Source of the DNA: Eulemur rufifrons
Taxonomy: Eukaryota; Chordata; Mammalia; Primates; Lemuridae
Length of the DNA stretch: 64,000 nt
Assembly: GCF_041146395.1 (NCBI RefSeq)
Contig: NC_090989.1
Location: 252,206,843-252,270,842, forward strand
Reading direction: 5' to 3'
Shown: positions 1 through 45,772 of the stretch, in pieces
Layout: every line of letters begins with the position of its first letter
Numbering within the stretch: the first letter of the stretch is position 1
Notes under the pieces: model-generated
What the model was told of the DNA's origin: nothing
The model's database searches: none
What the model saw: the letters and a program-made list of their open reading frames with translations, nothing else
Program-made: the position numbers and the translations under genes

Positions 1-59
1 TAAATGTAAATGGGTTTGTCCTCTTATGCATATAACCTGATTAATCTTCCCAAGGCAAC

Positions 60-720
60 ATTTAAATTATGAAGCATATTGTGTTAGCAAAGGTGTGAAG
101 GAACAGGCACTCATACATTGTTGGAGGGATGGGAGTATAAATCGGTATAACCTCTAAGGAAGGCAATTGGTGAGATTTATCAAAATTACAAATATAGATA
201 CCCTTTAAGCCCTCAATACCACTTCCAGGAATGTATCCTACAGATATATTTTCACATGTGGAAGTGACATACGTACAACCCTATTTTTGAACCATTGTTT
301 TTAATAGCAAAGATTGAAAATAACCTAAGTGTTCATTAAAAAATACCAGTTAAATAAATTATTGGCACATCCAAACAATGGAATATAGTACCACGTAGCT
401 ATAAAAAGAATGAGGTAGCTCTTTACTGAAATGGGAAGTTATCAAAGATATATTGACATACTAAAAAAGCAAAGTGCAGAACAGTATGCATAAGATGCTT
501 TCATTTGTATAAAAAGGGGAGGGAAAGAATACACACATCCAAAGTGTCTGCTTTATATTGTAGAATATCTAATGAAAGATGTATAAGAAATACATGATTG
601 CCCATGGGGAAAGGTATTGGGTGAAAAACTAATGAGATGAGAGGGAGATTTTTCACTCTTTTACTTTTAGAATTTGAATCATATGAATGTAATGTCAAGT
701 CATAAAATTAAATTTAAAAA
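60..720 (+). mobile_element. L1/HAL1-type 3' end fragment
   Basis: It shows the order typical of an old L1 3' end: 'aggcactcatacattgttgg', 'ccaaacaatggaatatagta', 'gctataaaaagaatgagg' and an A-rich end. It is heavily diverged and has no open frame. Confidence 0.65.
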
Positions 721-1919
721 ATGAAAAAATCATGTCATTCTCCTTTTAAATATCCCTAGAGCTACTCCTTATAGCTTATCAAAAAGAATTTAAATTCCTT
801 CACTCGGCATTCAAGGTCACTACAGTTGGGCTCTAGTTTACATTTCCAGGCTTGTCCCACTATATATGCCTTTCAAAAGGAAACTTTGCTGTCATACAAA
901 TCTGCCTTGAATTTTCTATTCAGAGTATGTTCACATATACATGCTTTCTCCTATCCTAAAGTGCTGTGTCCATCATTTCAGTCTAACAGAATTTATTAAT
1001 ACTTCAACATACAGCCAAAACATCACTTCTTCCAGGAAGCGTTCTGAGGAAGTAATTCCTCAGCTGTAAGGGATTTTTCTCCCCTCTTAACTTTGCAGCC
1101 TGTTTTTCTTCTTTCCAGGCATGGAGGAATTATTTCATCACAGCAGTGATAGAAACAAAAATATCAAAGCAATACTTTCTTATAAACTCCTTAAGCCGTG
1201 GAGGCAGCTGTTGTTGGCATGAGCACCTGAGCATACTTCTATGACTCTTCAGTTCCCTTTTGGGCTGACTTCCTGCTAGGCAAGGCAGGAACTTGTGGTG
1301 GCTGTGATAAGCAGGTGGCAGTACCAGCAGTGATGATGAGTAGAAGAAGGTTTTCTGAAGCACCAATAAGAAAGCAAGCCACAATTATGGGTCCTAGGCA
1401 AGACCCAGTCTTGCTTGAGGGCTTGCAGACAAAGTGAATGGGGGTGCTGGGTAGTGGCAACATCCCTTTGGTGCTGGGTCCATACCTGGCTCCAGCATCA
1501 TTGCATACAGCAGGAGGGATAGAGCAGGGCAAGCACGCAGGCCACTCTCTCACCACACACTCCTTTTATAGACTTCACTAGAGCAGTGCCCTAACCTGGT
1601 AAACTGACTCAGTGTAACAGAGACTGCCACCAACCACCATGAAGCATTTGAGAAATCAGCTTTCTTCACTGCTTTGCTTGGAATCTTTTAGGGCCTAAGC
1701 TTACTAGTTGTAGCTTACTGTTAATTTGAGTTTTTCTTTTTTCTTTTTTTTTTTTTTTGTATTTGCCGGGGACCATATTCTCTTGTGCATTGTATAAAAT
1801 TCAGTTCTTCCTACCATTCCACCAAAATAGCTTTGGTCAAGGCCATCAGATGTCCGCCATATTGCCAAACTAATGGTTCATTTTCAATTCTCCTCTTAGT
1901 CAATCAGCAACTTCACACA
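721..1919. other. Unique intronic sequence, nothing recognised
   Basis: Presumed UNC13B intron. It contains a T-rich run near 1736-1758 and no exon-like segment that I can support. Confidence 0.5.
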
Positions 1920-2929
1920 ACTGATGATCACTTCCTTTTTTAAATTATAACAGCCTACTGTTATGTCACATGCCTTAAAATCTCTTAAAAAGTGTACGAT
2001 CAAGTGGTTTTTAGTATATTCAGAGTTAGGCAATCATCACCACTATCTAATTTCAGAGCATTTCCATTACCCCATAAGAAACCCCTTACCCATTAGAAGT
2101 CATTCTTCAGTCCCCTTTGCTTCCAGCCTCTGGCAACCACTTATATATTTTGTTTCTGTGGATTTGCCAATTATGGACATTTCATATAAATGGATACATA
2201 CAATATATGGCCTTCATGTCTGGCTTCTTAGCATGTTTTGGAGGTTCACTGATGAATGTATCAGTACTTCATTTCTTTTCATGGCTGAACAGCGTTCATT
2301 GGATGGACATTTTGTTTATCCATCAGTTGATGGACATTTGGAGGATTGTTACCACTTTTTGTCTATTGAGAATAATGCTGCTATGAGCATTTGTGTACAA
2401 GTTTTTGTGTGTATATGTTTTTAATTCTCTTGGGTATTTACCTAGAAGTAGAATTGCTGGGTCATATAGTAGCTCTGTTTAACATTTTGAGGAACTGCCA
2501 GACTGTCTTCCAAAGTCATTGTGCTATTTTGCATTCCCACCAGCAATATATGAGGGTTCTAGTTTCTCCACATCCTAGACATCACTTGTTATTATCTGTC
2601 TTTATCATAGCCATCCTAATGGGTGTGAAGTAGTATCTCATTGTGGTTTTGGTATGTGTTTCTCTAGTGACTAATAATGTTGAGCATCATTTCATGTGCT
2701 TATTGGCCATTTTTATATCTTCTTTGGAGTAATGTCTATTTAAATTCTTTGCCCATTTTTAAATTGAGTTGTCTTTTTGTTGAGTTGTAAGAGTTCTTTA
2801 TGTATTCTGGATATAAGTCCCTTATGAGGTATATTATTTGTAACTATTTTCTCCTATTCTGTGGGCTATCTTTTCACTTTCTTAATGGTGTCCTTTGAAA
2901 CATAAAAGCTTTTTAGTTTATTTTTAAAA
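1920..2929 (-). mobile_element. Old L1 fragment (outer element, 3' part)
   Basis: Reverse-strand L1 ORF2 end and 3'UTR, e.g. 'ttgtttatccatcagttgatgg' and 'gagaataatgctgctatgag'. It is interrupted at about 2930 and its sequence resumes near 3640. Confidence 0.75.
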
Positions 2930-3639
2930 AATGTTACTGTGGTAAAAACAGACATAATATAAAATATCATTTTAACAATTTTTAAATGTATAGTTCTGTA
3001 ACATTAAGTATGTTCACATTGTTGTGCATCCATCACCACCATCCATGGCTAGAACTTTTTCATCTTCTCCAGTTGAAACTCTTGTACACATTAAACCCTA
3101 AACGTCTATTCTCCCCTCGCCCTAGTCCCTGGCAACCACCATTCTACTTTATGTCTCTGTAAATTTGAGTGCTCTAAGTACCTCATATAAGTGGAATCAC
3201 ACAATATTTGTCCTTTTGTCAGTGGCTTGTTCCACTTAGTATAATGTCTTCAAGGTTCATCCATGTTGTACATGGATGAACTTCACTCCTTTTTAAGGCT
3301 GAGTAGCATTCCATTGTACATATGTATCACATTTTGTTTATCCATCCACTGATGGACATTTGGGTTGCTTCCACCATTTAGCTATTGTGAATAATGCTGT
3401 TGTGAACATGGGTTTACAAATATCTGTTCAAGTCCCCAAAGTGGAATTGCTGGATCATATGGTAATTCTAATTTTTTGAGGAATTGCCAGATTGTTTTCG
3501 ACAGTGGCTGTATCATTTTGCATTCCCAGCCAGGATGCACAAGGGTTCCAATTTCTTCACATCCTCTCCAACACTTATTTTCTGTTTTTTTTTTTTAAAT
3601 AATAGTCATTGTAATGGGTATAAAGTAGAGCATAGAAAT
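2930..3639 (-). mobile_element. Second L1 nested inside the first
   Basis: It starts with an L1 3'UTR ('cattttaacaatttttaaatg', 'gcatccatcaccaccatcca') and repeats the motifs already seen in the outer copy ('tttatccatccactgatgg', 'tgaataatgctgttgtgaac'). It separates two parts of the outer L1. Confidence 0.7.
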
Positions 3640-4019
3640 TTGAAATTTGATAAAGTTCAATTTATCCATTTTTTTCTTGTGTTGATTGTGCTTTTGGTGT
3701 CATGACTAAGAAACCATGTCTAATTCAAGGTCAAAAAGATCTATTCCTCTGTTTTTTCTAAGAGTTGTATAGTTTTAGCTCTTGTATTTAGCTTTACGAT
3801 CCATTTTGTGTTAATTTTGGTATATGGTATGGGGGAGCAGTCCAACCTCCTTCTTGTGCATATGGATATCTAGTTTTCCCAGCATGATTTGTTGAAAAGA
3901 CTGTTCTTTTCTCACTGAATGGTCTTAGCACTCTTGTCAAAAATCAACTGACCATAAATGTAAGGATTTATTTCTGGACTCTCAGTTCTATTCTACTGAT
4001 CATCTATCCTTATGCCTTT
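3640..4019 (-). mobile_element. Continuation of the outer L1
   Basis: ORF2-derived reverse-strand sequence ('cttttggtgtcatgactaag', 'cagcatgatttgttgaaaag') that follows directly from the text broken off at about 2929. Confidence 0.65.
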
Positions 4020-4032
4020 CTTTTTCTCTTTT

Positions 4033-4336
<304 letters not shown>

Positions 4337-5261
4337 AATTCCTTCTTTTTTAAATACTTTCTTCACTTGGCTTCCAGAAATCTCTGTCTTGGTTTTCTCC
4401 CAACATTATTGGCCATTCTTTCTCAGTCGTCCTTGCTGCTCATCTCCCCAACCTTGTAGCATCCCAGGATTCACTCTTGACCACTTTCTAGTCATATTTC
4501 TGAGGTGATAATCTTTCAATCTCATCAGTTTCAAAGGCATTCCCAGATTTATATCTCCAGCCTAGGTATCTTCCATGAATACCAGCCTCCACATCTATTT
4601 AACATCCCCATTTGGATATAAATAGGCACCTCAGGTTTGATAGATCCAAAACCAAACTCCTAAGCCTTCTGTTCAAGCCCCTGCCAAATGGCTTATCCTA
4701 GTCTTTCTTACCAGTCAATGGTATATCCATTCTTGCAGCTACTCAGGCCCAAATCCATAGATTTATTCTTGACTTTCCGTTTTCCCTCACAACCCACATC
4801 CAATCCATTAGTAAATTCTGCCTCCTCCAATTTTAAAAAATACCCTGAATCACTGCTACCTCCATCTCCACCACTGTCATCCTTGTCTAAGCCACCATTT
4901 TCCCCCATCTGAATTATTGCAGTAGTCTAACTGGTCTCCCTGCTTCTACCCTCGTCCCTCTACAGTCTCTTCTTGCAGCAGTCAGAGTCGTATCACTTCC
5001 GTGCTCAGTGACTTTCTATCTCTTGCAGAATGAAAACCAAAGTACTGATAAACGTCGATAGCGTCCTATTTGAACTGGCACTTTATTGGGAACTAGCCGT
5101 TTCTCCACAGAAATTATGCTCTCACCTCAGGCTCTGCACTAACTGTATATTCTGCCTGAAATACTTTTCTCCTAGAACTTTAAATGGCTTCTTTACTCAT
5201 TTCCTTCGGGTCTCTGCTTAGATGTTACCTTATCAATAAGACCTCCCTGACAAATTTTTGT
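4337..5261 (+). mobile_element. L2 LINE fragment
   Basis: Forward L2 3' half: 'ctccaattttaaaaaatacc', 'attattgcagtagtctaactgg', 'tctttctatctcttgcagaatg', 'tctctgcttagatgttacct'. It is decayed, with no long frame. Confidence 0.7.
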
Positions 5262-5728
5262 AATTTTTTAAATTTCAATATATTTTGGAGATACAAGTGT
5301 TTTTTGTTACACGATGAACTGTATAATGCTAAAGTCAGGACTTTCAGTGTACCTGTCACCAGAATAGGGGACATTGTACCGAATAGGTAGATTTTTATCC
5401 CTCACCTCCCTCCTACTCTACCCCCTTCTTAGTTTTTAATGTCCATCATGCCACTTTATGACCATATATATCTCTTGTTTAGCTCTCATTTGCAAGTGAG
5501 AACATATGGTATTTGTTTTTCCATTCCTGAGATACTTAGGATAATGCTCTCTGGTTCCATCGAGTTGCTGCAGCATGTGTGTGAATGTTTATTGCTGCAC
5601 AGTTCACATTTGCAAAGATATGGAATCAATATAAGTGCCCATCAACTGATAAGTGGATATGAAAATGTGGTAGATATACACACACACCATGGAGTACTAC
5701 TCAGCCATAAAAAGGAATGAAATAATGT
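5262..5728. mobile_element. L1 3' end with internal inversion
   Basis: Bases 5262 to about 5555 are reverse-strand L1 3'UTR and end ('ctcatttgcaagtgagaaca'). From about 5580 the sequence reads as forward-strand L1 ('gtgcccatcaactgataagt', 'ccatggagtactactcagcc'). This is the head-to-head layout left by twin priming. Confidence 0.65.
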
Positions 5729-5737
5729 CTTTCATAA

Positions 5738-5950
5738 TTTTTTTTAATTTTGACATATTACAGGGGTACAAATGTTCTTGGTTACATGTATCAATTTTGT
5801 TATGCTTGAGTCAGGGTTATAATTGTGCCCATCATCCAGATAGTGTTCATTGTACCTGTTAGGTAGGTTTTTGAAAAATATTGTGTAGGGGCCATGCTAA
5901 TCTTCTCTGTATCATTCCAATATTAGTATATGTGCTGCCAAAGTGGGCAC
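5738..5950 (-). mobile_element. U6 snRNA-L1 chimeric retrocopy
   Basis: On the reverse strand, 5950 down to about 5886 matches the 5' half of U6 snRNA (forward text 'ggccatgctaatcttctctg' and 'agtatatgtgctgccaaag'). It then runs directly into an L1 3'UTR that ends in an A-rich tail at about 5740. The repeat 'ctttcataa' (5729-5737 and 5950-5958) flanks the unit. See finding. Confidence 0.8.
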
Positions 5951-6069
5951 TTTCATAAATTTTTAATAGCAAGTCCACCAAGATCATCAGGGGTCATTAT
6001 CTTTTTTCCTTACTTGAATTTTTGAGCAGAGCCCCTATCACATGTGACATAGTTTGTTTATTTATTTAT

Positions 6070-6300
6070 TTTTTTGGAGAGGAGACCCTGGAACCAGAAT
6101 GCCTGTTTGGAATTTTAGCTTTGCCAAAATTTTCTGTGACTTTAACCAAGTCTCTTAACCTCTCTGATCTTTAGTTTAATCAACAAAAAAACTAGAGATC
6201 ATAATAGTATTTGCCCAATGGAGCTGTGAGCAATAAATGAGCTTACTCAGATAAAATGCCAGATATAAAATAAGTGTTTAGTTAGTGTAGCTACTATCAT
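6070..6300 (+). mobile_element. MIR SINE
   Basis: MIR core and tail features: 'gtgactttaaccaagtctct', 'taacctctctgatctttag', 'gagctgtgagcaataaatga'. Confidence 0.7.
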
Positions 6301-6304
6301 CATT

Positions 6305-6455
6305 GTTTATTGTCTGCTCCTCCTCTTAGAATGAAAGCTTCTTAGGATCAGGGGAGTTTGTTTCATTCACTGCTATACCACCAGCACTGAGAATAGTGCC
6401 CAGTGTGCAGTAGGTTCTTAGTAAGTATTTGGTTGAAGAAGTGAATCCTTGCAAT
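6305..6455 (+). mobile_element. L2 3' end
   Basis: 'ttagaatgaaagcttcttag', 'gtttcattcactgctatacc' and 'agtgcccagtgtgcagtagg' match the L2 3' terminus. Confidence 0.65.
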
Positions 6456-7149
6456 AACCCTGGGAGATAGCTATTTTTATCTACTTTTTAAAAGTAAGGA
6501 AAAATAGGCTCAAGTAAATTGAGCACCTCAAGTTCTTTGACTCTCAAGTACAGTGGAGTTAAGATTGTTTTATTGGGCATATTGGGGGAAGTGGTAGTGA
6601 GAAGGTATGTCACTTCCACATAAAATGAACTGTCTGGAAAAGTGAGATCATTCTTAGGGCTTAGGGATTTTCCTGCAAAGCAGTTGTTCTATAGACAATT
6701 GTAACTTAACTGCAAACTAAATCTGAGTGGAAAAATCCCAAGGCATTTTAAGAAGTTAGAAAGCACAAAAAGTTTGATTCTTAAAAAGAAAAGATATTTT
6801 TTAAAAATGTTTATCCAATGGATGGGACAGACTGAATAGCTAGTATAGCATTTCCTCAGGGTCTGGAAAATGGTATAGGCTACGGGATAAGAGACCTTTC
6901 TCTTCTCTGGGACTGGGCAAGAGTCATTTACTTAGAAAAGCTGCTGTTTTCTAAGTTCAGAAAGTTGCAGGCTCCTTTTACTACATGCAAATGCTAGGAG
7001 ATGTGTAGCTCGGGCTACAAAGGTGAAATAATATGTAATCCTTCACTCAAGAAGTTCACAGAATCCTTGCTCAAAGAAGTTTTCAAGAAGTCCATAGTTC
7101 TCAAGAAGTAGTATAAAGGGAGGTGTTTATACAGACAACTCAGTGAAAC
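6456..7149. other. Intronic sequence, nothing recognised
   Basis: No exon, RNA gene or clear repeat that I can name. Confidence 0.4.
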
Positions 7150-8530
7150 ATAGTATTGACAGCATACTGTCATGGGACTATGCACATGGAAGGATGGGTG
7201 TCATGGCACATAGTGGAGAGGCACCTAATTCTGCCTTTGCAGGGAAGGCAGATAAAGAAATTTCACAGAGGCATTAATATTTGAGCTAAGTCTTAAAGAC
7301 TAAGTCTGAGCCCACCTAGTAGATGTGAGAGGTATGGGAGGGAGGTATGCGGTCTCAGATGTGATGGACAGTGCTCAGTGAGACCTGAATACAGGCCACG
7401 TGAGAAGAAGTGGAAGGGAATGTAAACTAGAATGCTAGGGGAAGTACAAATGTTGAAGCACCTTACCTGCTACAATTAGGAATAGGGAGCCATTGATGTA
7501 ATTAAGCAAAGAAAAAGTGTGATCAGAATTTTGAAATAGAAAATGTAGAGTATGAATTGGAGAGGAGCAAGTCTAGTGGCAGAGAGGTCAGTTTGGAATC
7601 TCTTGCTATAGTCCAGATAAGAAATGATGAGAGTGGCAGTTTGAAATGGAGAGGCAGGAATGGATGCCAAAGGTATCTGGGAGGTAGAAGATACGGGGCT
7701 GGGTGACTGACTGGATAGGGACGGGATTGAGAGAGGGAGGGATCCAGTGGTGTCTGGCTGAGGATCTCAGATCTCAAAAATAAAGAGGAGGAGGAGTTTA
7801 GAGGTAGAAGATATAAGGTTTGTGTTCAGACGTGTTGAATTTGAACTAAGTCTGGGATAGCTATATGATATGCAATAGGCAGTTGTTAATGTGTTGGAAT
7901 AACATAGGCATCTGAATGTTAGGAATAACTACTTTGAGAAGTAGAAGAGGGAGCTGACTAGTAAAGTGGGAGAGACTTGTCAGGTGACACTGACGGCTCC
8001 ATTGAGATGAAAAAATCTGCATCTATTTTCTGTGGTTCTCATCTGTACAGTGATGGGATTTATCAAGGCATGATATATTAAATATCAATGAGAAGGATGA
8101 ACATAGGTGCACTGGGGGGGCCACTGATTTGCTTGAGTGGGCATCAGGGAAGGCTTCCCGGAGCTTTGCTTTGGGGAAGGAATTGGATTTTTCTCTATGG
8201 AAAGGAGTGAGGTGCTGTTTCAGGCTGACAGAACAGAATAAGCAAATAAATATGTGCAGCTTTGAATATGTGACCTCTTTGGGAAACAAAAGATAATTAT
8301 ATTGTAGGAAGTGTATATGGGGTCTGGAAAGGGGGTGGGGGAGGAGAATTGGTGGACTGCATTCAGATCATGGAGTGCCTGGATGGCCTTGTCAATGGAT
8401 TGGGTTTTATTCTTTACACATGGGGAAATTTGGAGGGAACAGAAGGCTACAATCAAAATAACTTTGACATGGTGTATAAAATGTATTTAAGATAGTGGAG
8501 GAGGTAGGAAACATTTCCAATTTGAGTCAT
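7150..8530 (-). mobile_element. L2 LINE fragments, antisense
   Basis: Reverse-strand L2 text in pieces: 'cttgctatagtccagataag' with 'aatgatgagagtggcagttt', and 'ggaaggcttcccggagcttt'. Boundaries are approximate and several copies may be joined. Confidence 0.55.
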
Positions 8531-9780
8531 AGGGTCAGTTAAAGTGTTCCTTGCCTAATTTTCTTATTCAAAGGGAGCAGAGTGTTCTGGGGGAGGTGGG
8601 ATGTAGATGTAGAAGAGAGATGTCCCCATTCCAGGAAGTGTCTTTCTCATCTCACCCACCTTCCTGGATCTGCACTGTTTTGGAGGATTCCTAGTCCTGA
8701 ATTCATTCTTCTGTCAGGACAAGTGACCCATTAAATCTTCAGAAATAGCTTGAAAAATTAGGAACTTGTGAATTGGATTCTTGGATTCTCCCTTCTACTT
8801 GTGGTATCAGTGGATCTTTAAAAGGGAGGGAAAAGAAAGTGGAAGGGAGCTGATGGACTTAGGTAGATGGACTTTCCTTAGAGCAGGAAGCCTGTGGCCC
8901 TGTCCATAGGTGGCCTAGAAGGCAGTGTAGTTTGTGACAGATAGGAAAGGACTAATCTCTGGGCCTGTTCTTACCCTGTTGTGGCTTGCGTGGGTCCTTC
9001 TGGAAGTGTCAGTTTCCTTTGGAGTATCATTCTGGGTTTGGTAAATATCAGGCTTGGGATTGCAGTTGTGGTTTTATTATGCAGATCACTGTGACTTCTG
9101 TTAGAGCAGCAGCCATTTGATTCCCCTGTACCTGTAGCCGTTCAGCATCCTGGTCCTGGCCTCAACTCCAGGCCTTACCCTGGCCTAACTTAATTTAGGG
9201 TCTGGGACAAGAGGCCAGGGCTCGCTGAGCCAAATGCAAGGCCAAGCCTGCATTGTAAATTGGAAAGGGCTCAGCCACCAGGCCTTTGGGGTTTGAGGAC
9301 TTATATAGATCCAGAGTAAGCTCATGTGGCTTCTGAGGAAGATACTCTTGTGTTCAGCCCTCTTGGATAACCTGTTGGAGTGGTTCTTGGTAACAAAGCT
9401 GGTCTTACTGGACCACCTTTTCCAGAGTGGCCTGACTCTGGATGCAGGCCACTTTGGAAAGGGGAAAAGGACAACTAGAATCCCCAGGTAGACTTTGGGG
9501 TGTTCCAAACTGAAAAGCAGGGGCCAAGAAATACAGGCAGTAATGATTCTGGGAGTCAGTCAGCTGGGCCCTGTGAACTTCCCAGTTGCCCAGAGGACCT
9601 CTCCCTCTCCTCTGTGTCCATTGGGGTTTAGCTGATATTTTCTTTGGGTTCCCTGCTATAGGACCGAATCTACTAACCTTTCTGCCCTTTTTTTTCTGCT
9701 CTTTCTCTCCTTGCAGAAGGAAAGCGAGAAGCCCTTCAGGTTGTGCCTCTGGCCTTTTGGGCCCTTTTAATTGTTTATCC
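8531..9780. other. Intronic unique sequence
   Basis: A pyrimidine tract and AG at 9700-9718 look like a splice acceptor, but no exon follows that I can support. Otherwise nothing recognised. Confidence 0.4.
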
Positions 9781-9799
9781 TCCACCTCCCCCTGCCCCA

Positions 9800-10655
9800 G
9801 CACTGTGTGTGTGTGCACGTGTACATGTGTGCACATGATCTGTGCCTCTGAGTGCTGGCTCACGCAGATAGTCTATTTTTCTGGAAAGCAGTTTGTGTGC
9901 ATGCTCCATGCTTGTGTGTGCTCCCACAGACATCCCTGGAGCACAGTGTGAGAATGTATGTGTGCCAGCATGGGTGCACATTCATTGCAGCATGTGTGTG
10001 CTTACACTTGTACTCAGTTTGACTCCTCCAGACACTGATTGCCCTCCTTTTCTACTCTGCTCAGTGTGTGTCCATTTTCTACTGTTGCTGCAAATTCTGG
10101 CATATGCTATAAACCCTGGCTGAGCCCAGCATGCATGCATACTTTGTATTTGAGAGTAGGAGTTGCTGCAGGCATTTTGTGCCTCTTACCTGAGGCCCTA
10201 AGTGCGAATGTGCTTTGTGCTGTGAGCAGGCTTCCTGACCTTTCTGTGAGCACAAGCTTCTATAGACCTGTTGTGTGGTCCCTCTAAGCCCTGTGAATGC
10301 ATAGTATACTAATTCTCTGTGCCTGTAAGCTCTGGCTCTTGAAGACCGTGAGGATTTGCTTTGCCTGTGATTTGGGCCCTAGAGAACATCATGAATCCTC
10401 CCCAGATGAGTTTGTCCACATATTCTGAAGCCATAAGCACAAGATCCACGCTCACCTTGTGTTTCCTGCAGGCATAAGTTGTATCTATAAATATACCTTC
10501 TGTAGGTACTTTGTCTAGACCTCCTCCCACTCTCGTGCCCTCCTTCAGTGCAGTGTGTGTACATGTTCTATGCTGTGTGTGCAGGCTTCTGCAGACGTGT
10601 CGTCCCATCTGAGCACAGGAAATATGCATGATCTGAGCCTGGCTCTCAAAAAACT
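9800..10655 (+). repeat. Degenerate GT-rich tandem repeat region
   Basis: Blocks of TGTGTG alternate with related longer text. For example 'gcatgatctgagcctggctc' at about 10625 resembles 'cacatgatctgtgcctctga' at 9831, and 'aagcttctatagacctgttg' at 10253 resembles 'aggcttctgcagacgtgtcg' at 10583. Copies are spaced about 330-390 bp apart and strongly diverged. Confidence 0.45.
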
Positions 10656-10659
10656 TTTC

Positions 10660-12171
10660 GTGACTGTTTCCTTAAGCCCAGTGGTTTCTGGCAAATACCT
10701 AATTCTGAGTAATAAGTAAGAATCTGCTCAATATAGTGGCCGTTTCCAAAAGGGGGATAAGTTGGTAGGATCTGGGGATTTAGGGATGGGTTCCCCTAAC
10801 GCTTACCTGGCCCACGATCTTAGGAGACTTGCAGTTTTTCTGTTATTTCCCACCTACTGTTTTTCTTGTACTGTTCCCATTGTCCTTTGCCTCAGCTCCT
10901 CTGGCTGACTTTTGGGCCTGGCCCTCCCATTACCAATATTATCCTCCCCATGGAACAAGGATAGGAGACAGATGACATAGAATGGGGGCTGTGGGCAGCA
11001 GGCCGATAGGCTTGTTTAAAATATGGACAACCTGAGAAGGGTCTTCAATCCAAAGTTCATCTGTACCTACTGCAGATTGAGAGTTATTCTTGCTCATTTT
11101 TCTATCACTTGTTAGCCCTGTCCTATCTCTCCCTATTCTACTTTGTCTAGCCTCATTCTATCCATAACTTCTCCCACCTTTATAGCCCTCCCAAAACATC
11201 ATTCCCTATTCAAAGCAGCTTTCTTCTGCCTCCCTTCTGGAGCTCATTTGCTCCAGGATAGTTAGGAGGCAGGGAAGTTGTTGGGGATGGAGGGGAACAA
11301 GGAGGGACAGGAAGCCCCAGACCTGTTAGCACTAGGTTTCTTGTGCCTGAAAAGTATGTACCATTGGGTTCTCTGGAGATCCCTGGCAGCTTTGGAACTC
11401 TTTCTTCTCTGCACGCTGCTTAAAGAATTTGCTTTTTTTATTGTTTGTTTGGTTTGTTTTGGTTTTTGTTTAAAAAGTATTTTTTGAACTGTTCCTTCCC
11501 TAAATTATTTGGTATCTAAATTTTTAACTTCTCATTCTAGGGCCTATAAAATTCACCAGAATGATAATCCAAGTATCTAATCTGCCCTGGATTCTCTTCT
11601 TATGTATAGCTTACTAAATGTAGAGAGTGGATTCAGTATCAGTGTACTCATACATGTATACCCAGTGTCAGTGCGTCAGGGGTTCAAGGCACCTAAGTTA
11701 AATCAAACCACAAGATGAGATGGGAATCCCGACAGACCAGGTCTGACTCTGGGGCAGCCAAGGAAGTTTAGGAATATAGCTGGAAAAAGACTGGACCCTA
11801 TATGAAGTTGTCCTTTTGCTTTAGTGAGGTCCGGAAGCCTAAATAGGTCCTTCTCCTGGGCTTAGTTCACTGCTACCTGTACCAATGGCTCATAGAAGGG
11901 AAATAGAAGTTCTTCTATCTATCCCAGTGGACTTTAGCCCTGGGACCTCAGTGAGCTTGGCCTTATATCCTTTCTATTCACTGGGGAGACAAGTACTGTT
12001 CATTTGAGCAGCCTGCTCGTTGCCCTGGCTGACCAGGGCATTGGCTTAGACATCAGGCTGGCTATGTCACCTGTACTGTTCTGGGCTTCCTACTCTACTG
12101 CTCACTGCCCAACCTACAGGCAGTCTCCCATCTTTCCCAGGATCTAACTTTTTTTCTGTCTCTTTTTAAAG
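10660..12171. other. Intron immediately before the first UNC13B exon in the window
   Basis: Unique sequence. I searched it for the calmodulin-binding exon (HWIRAVTK type) that should precede exon 1 and did not find it. Confidence 0.5.

Positions 12172-45772
<33,601 letters not shown>

Noticed and set aside
5886..5950. Functional U6 snRNA gene
   Set aside because: Only the 5' part is present, with substitutions, and it is fused to L1; no Pol III upstream elements are visible.
9719..9741. Possible UNC13B exon after 'ctctccttgcag' (KESEKPF...)
   Set aside because: The only nearby donor (gttgtg) is poor, the peptide matches nothing I recall in UNC13B, and the length does not fit a phase-0 exon before exon 1.
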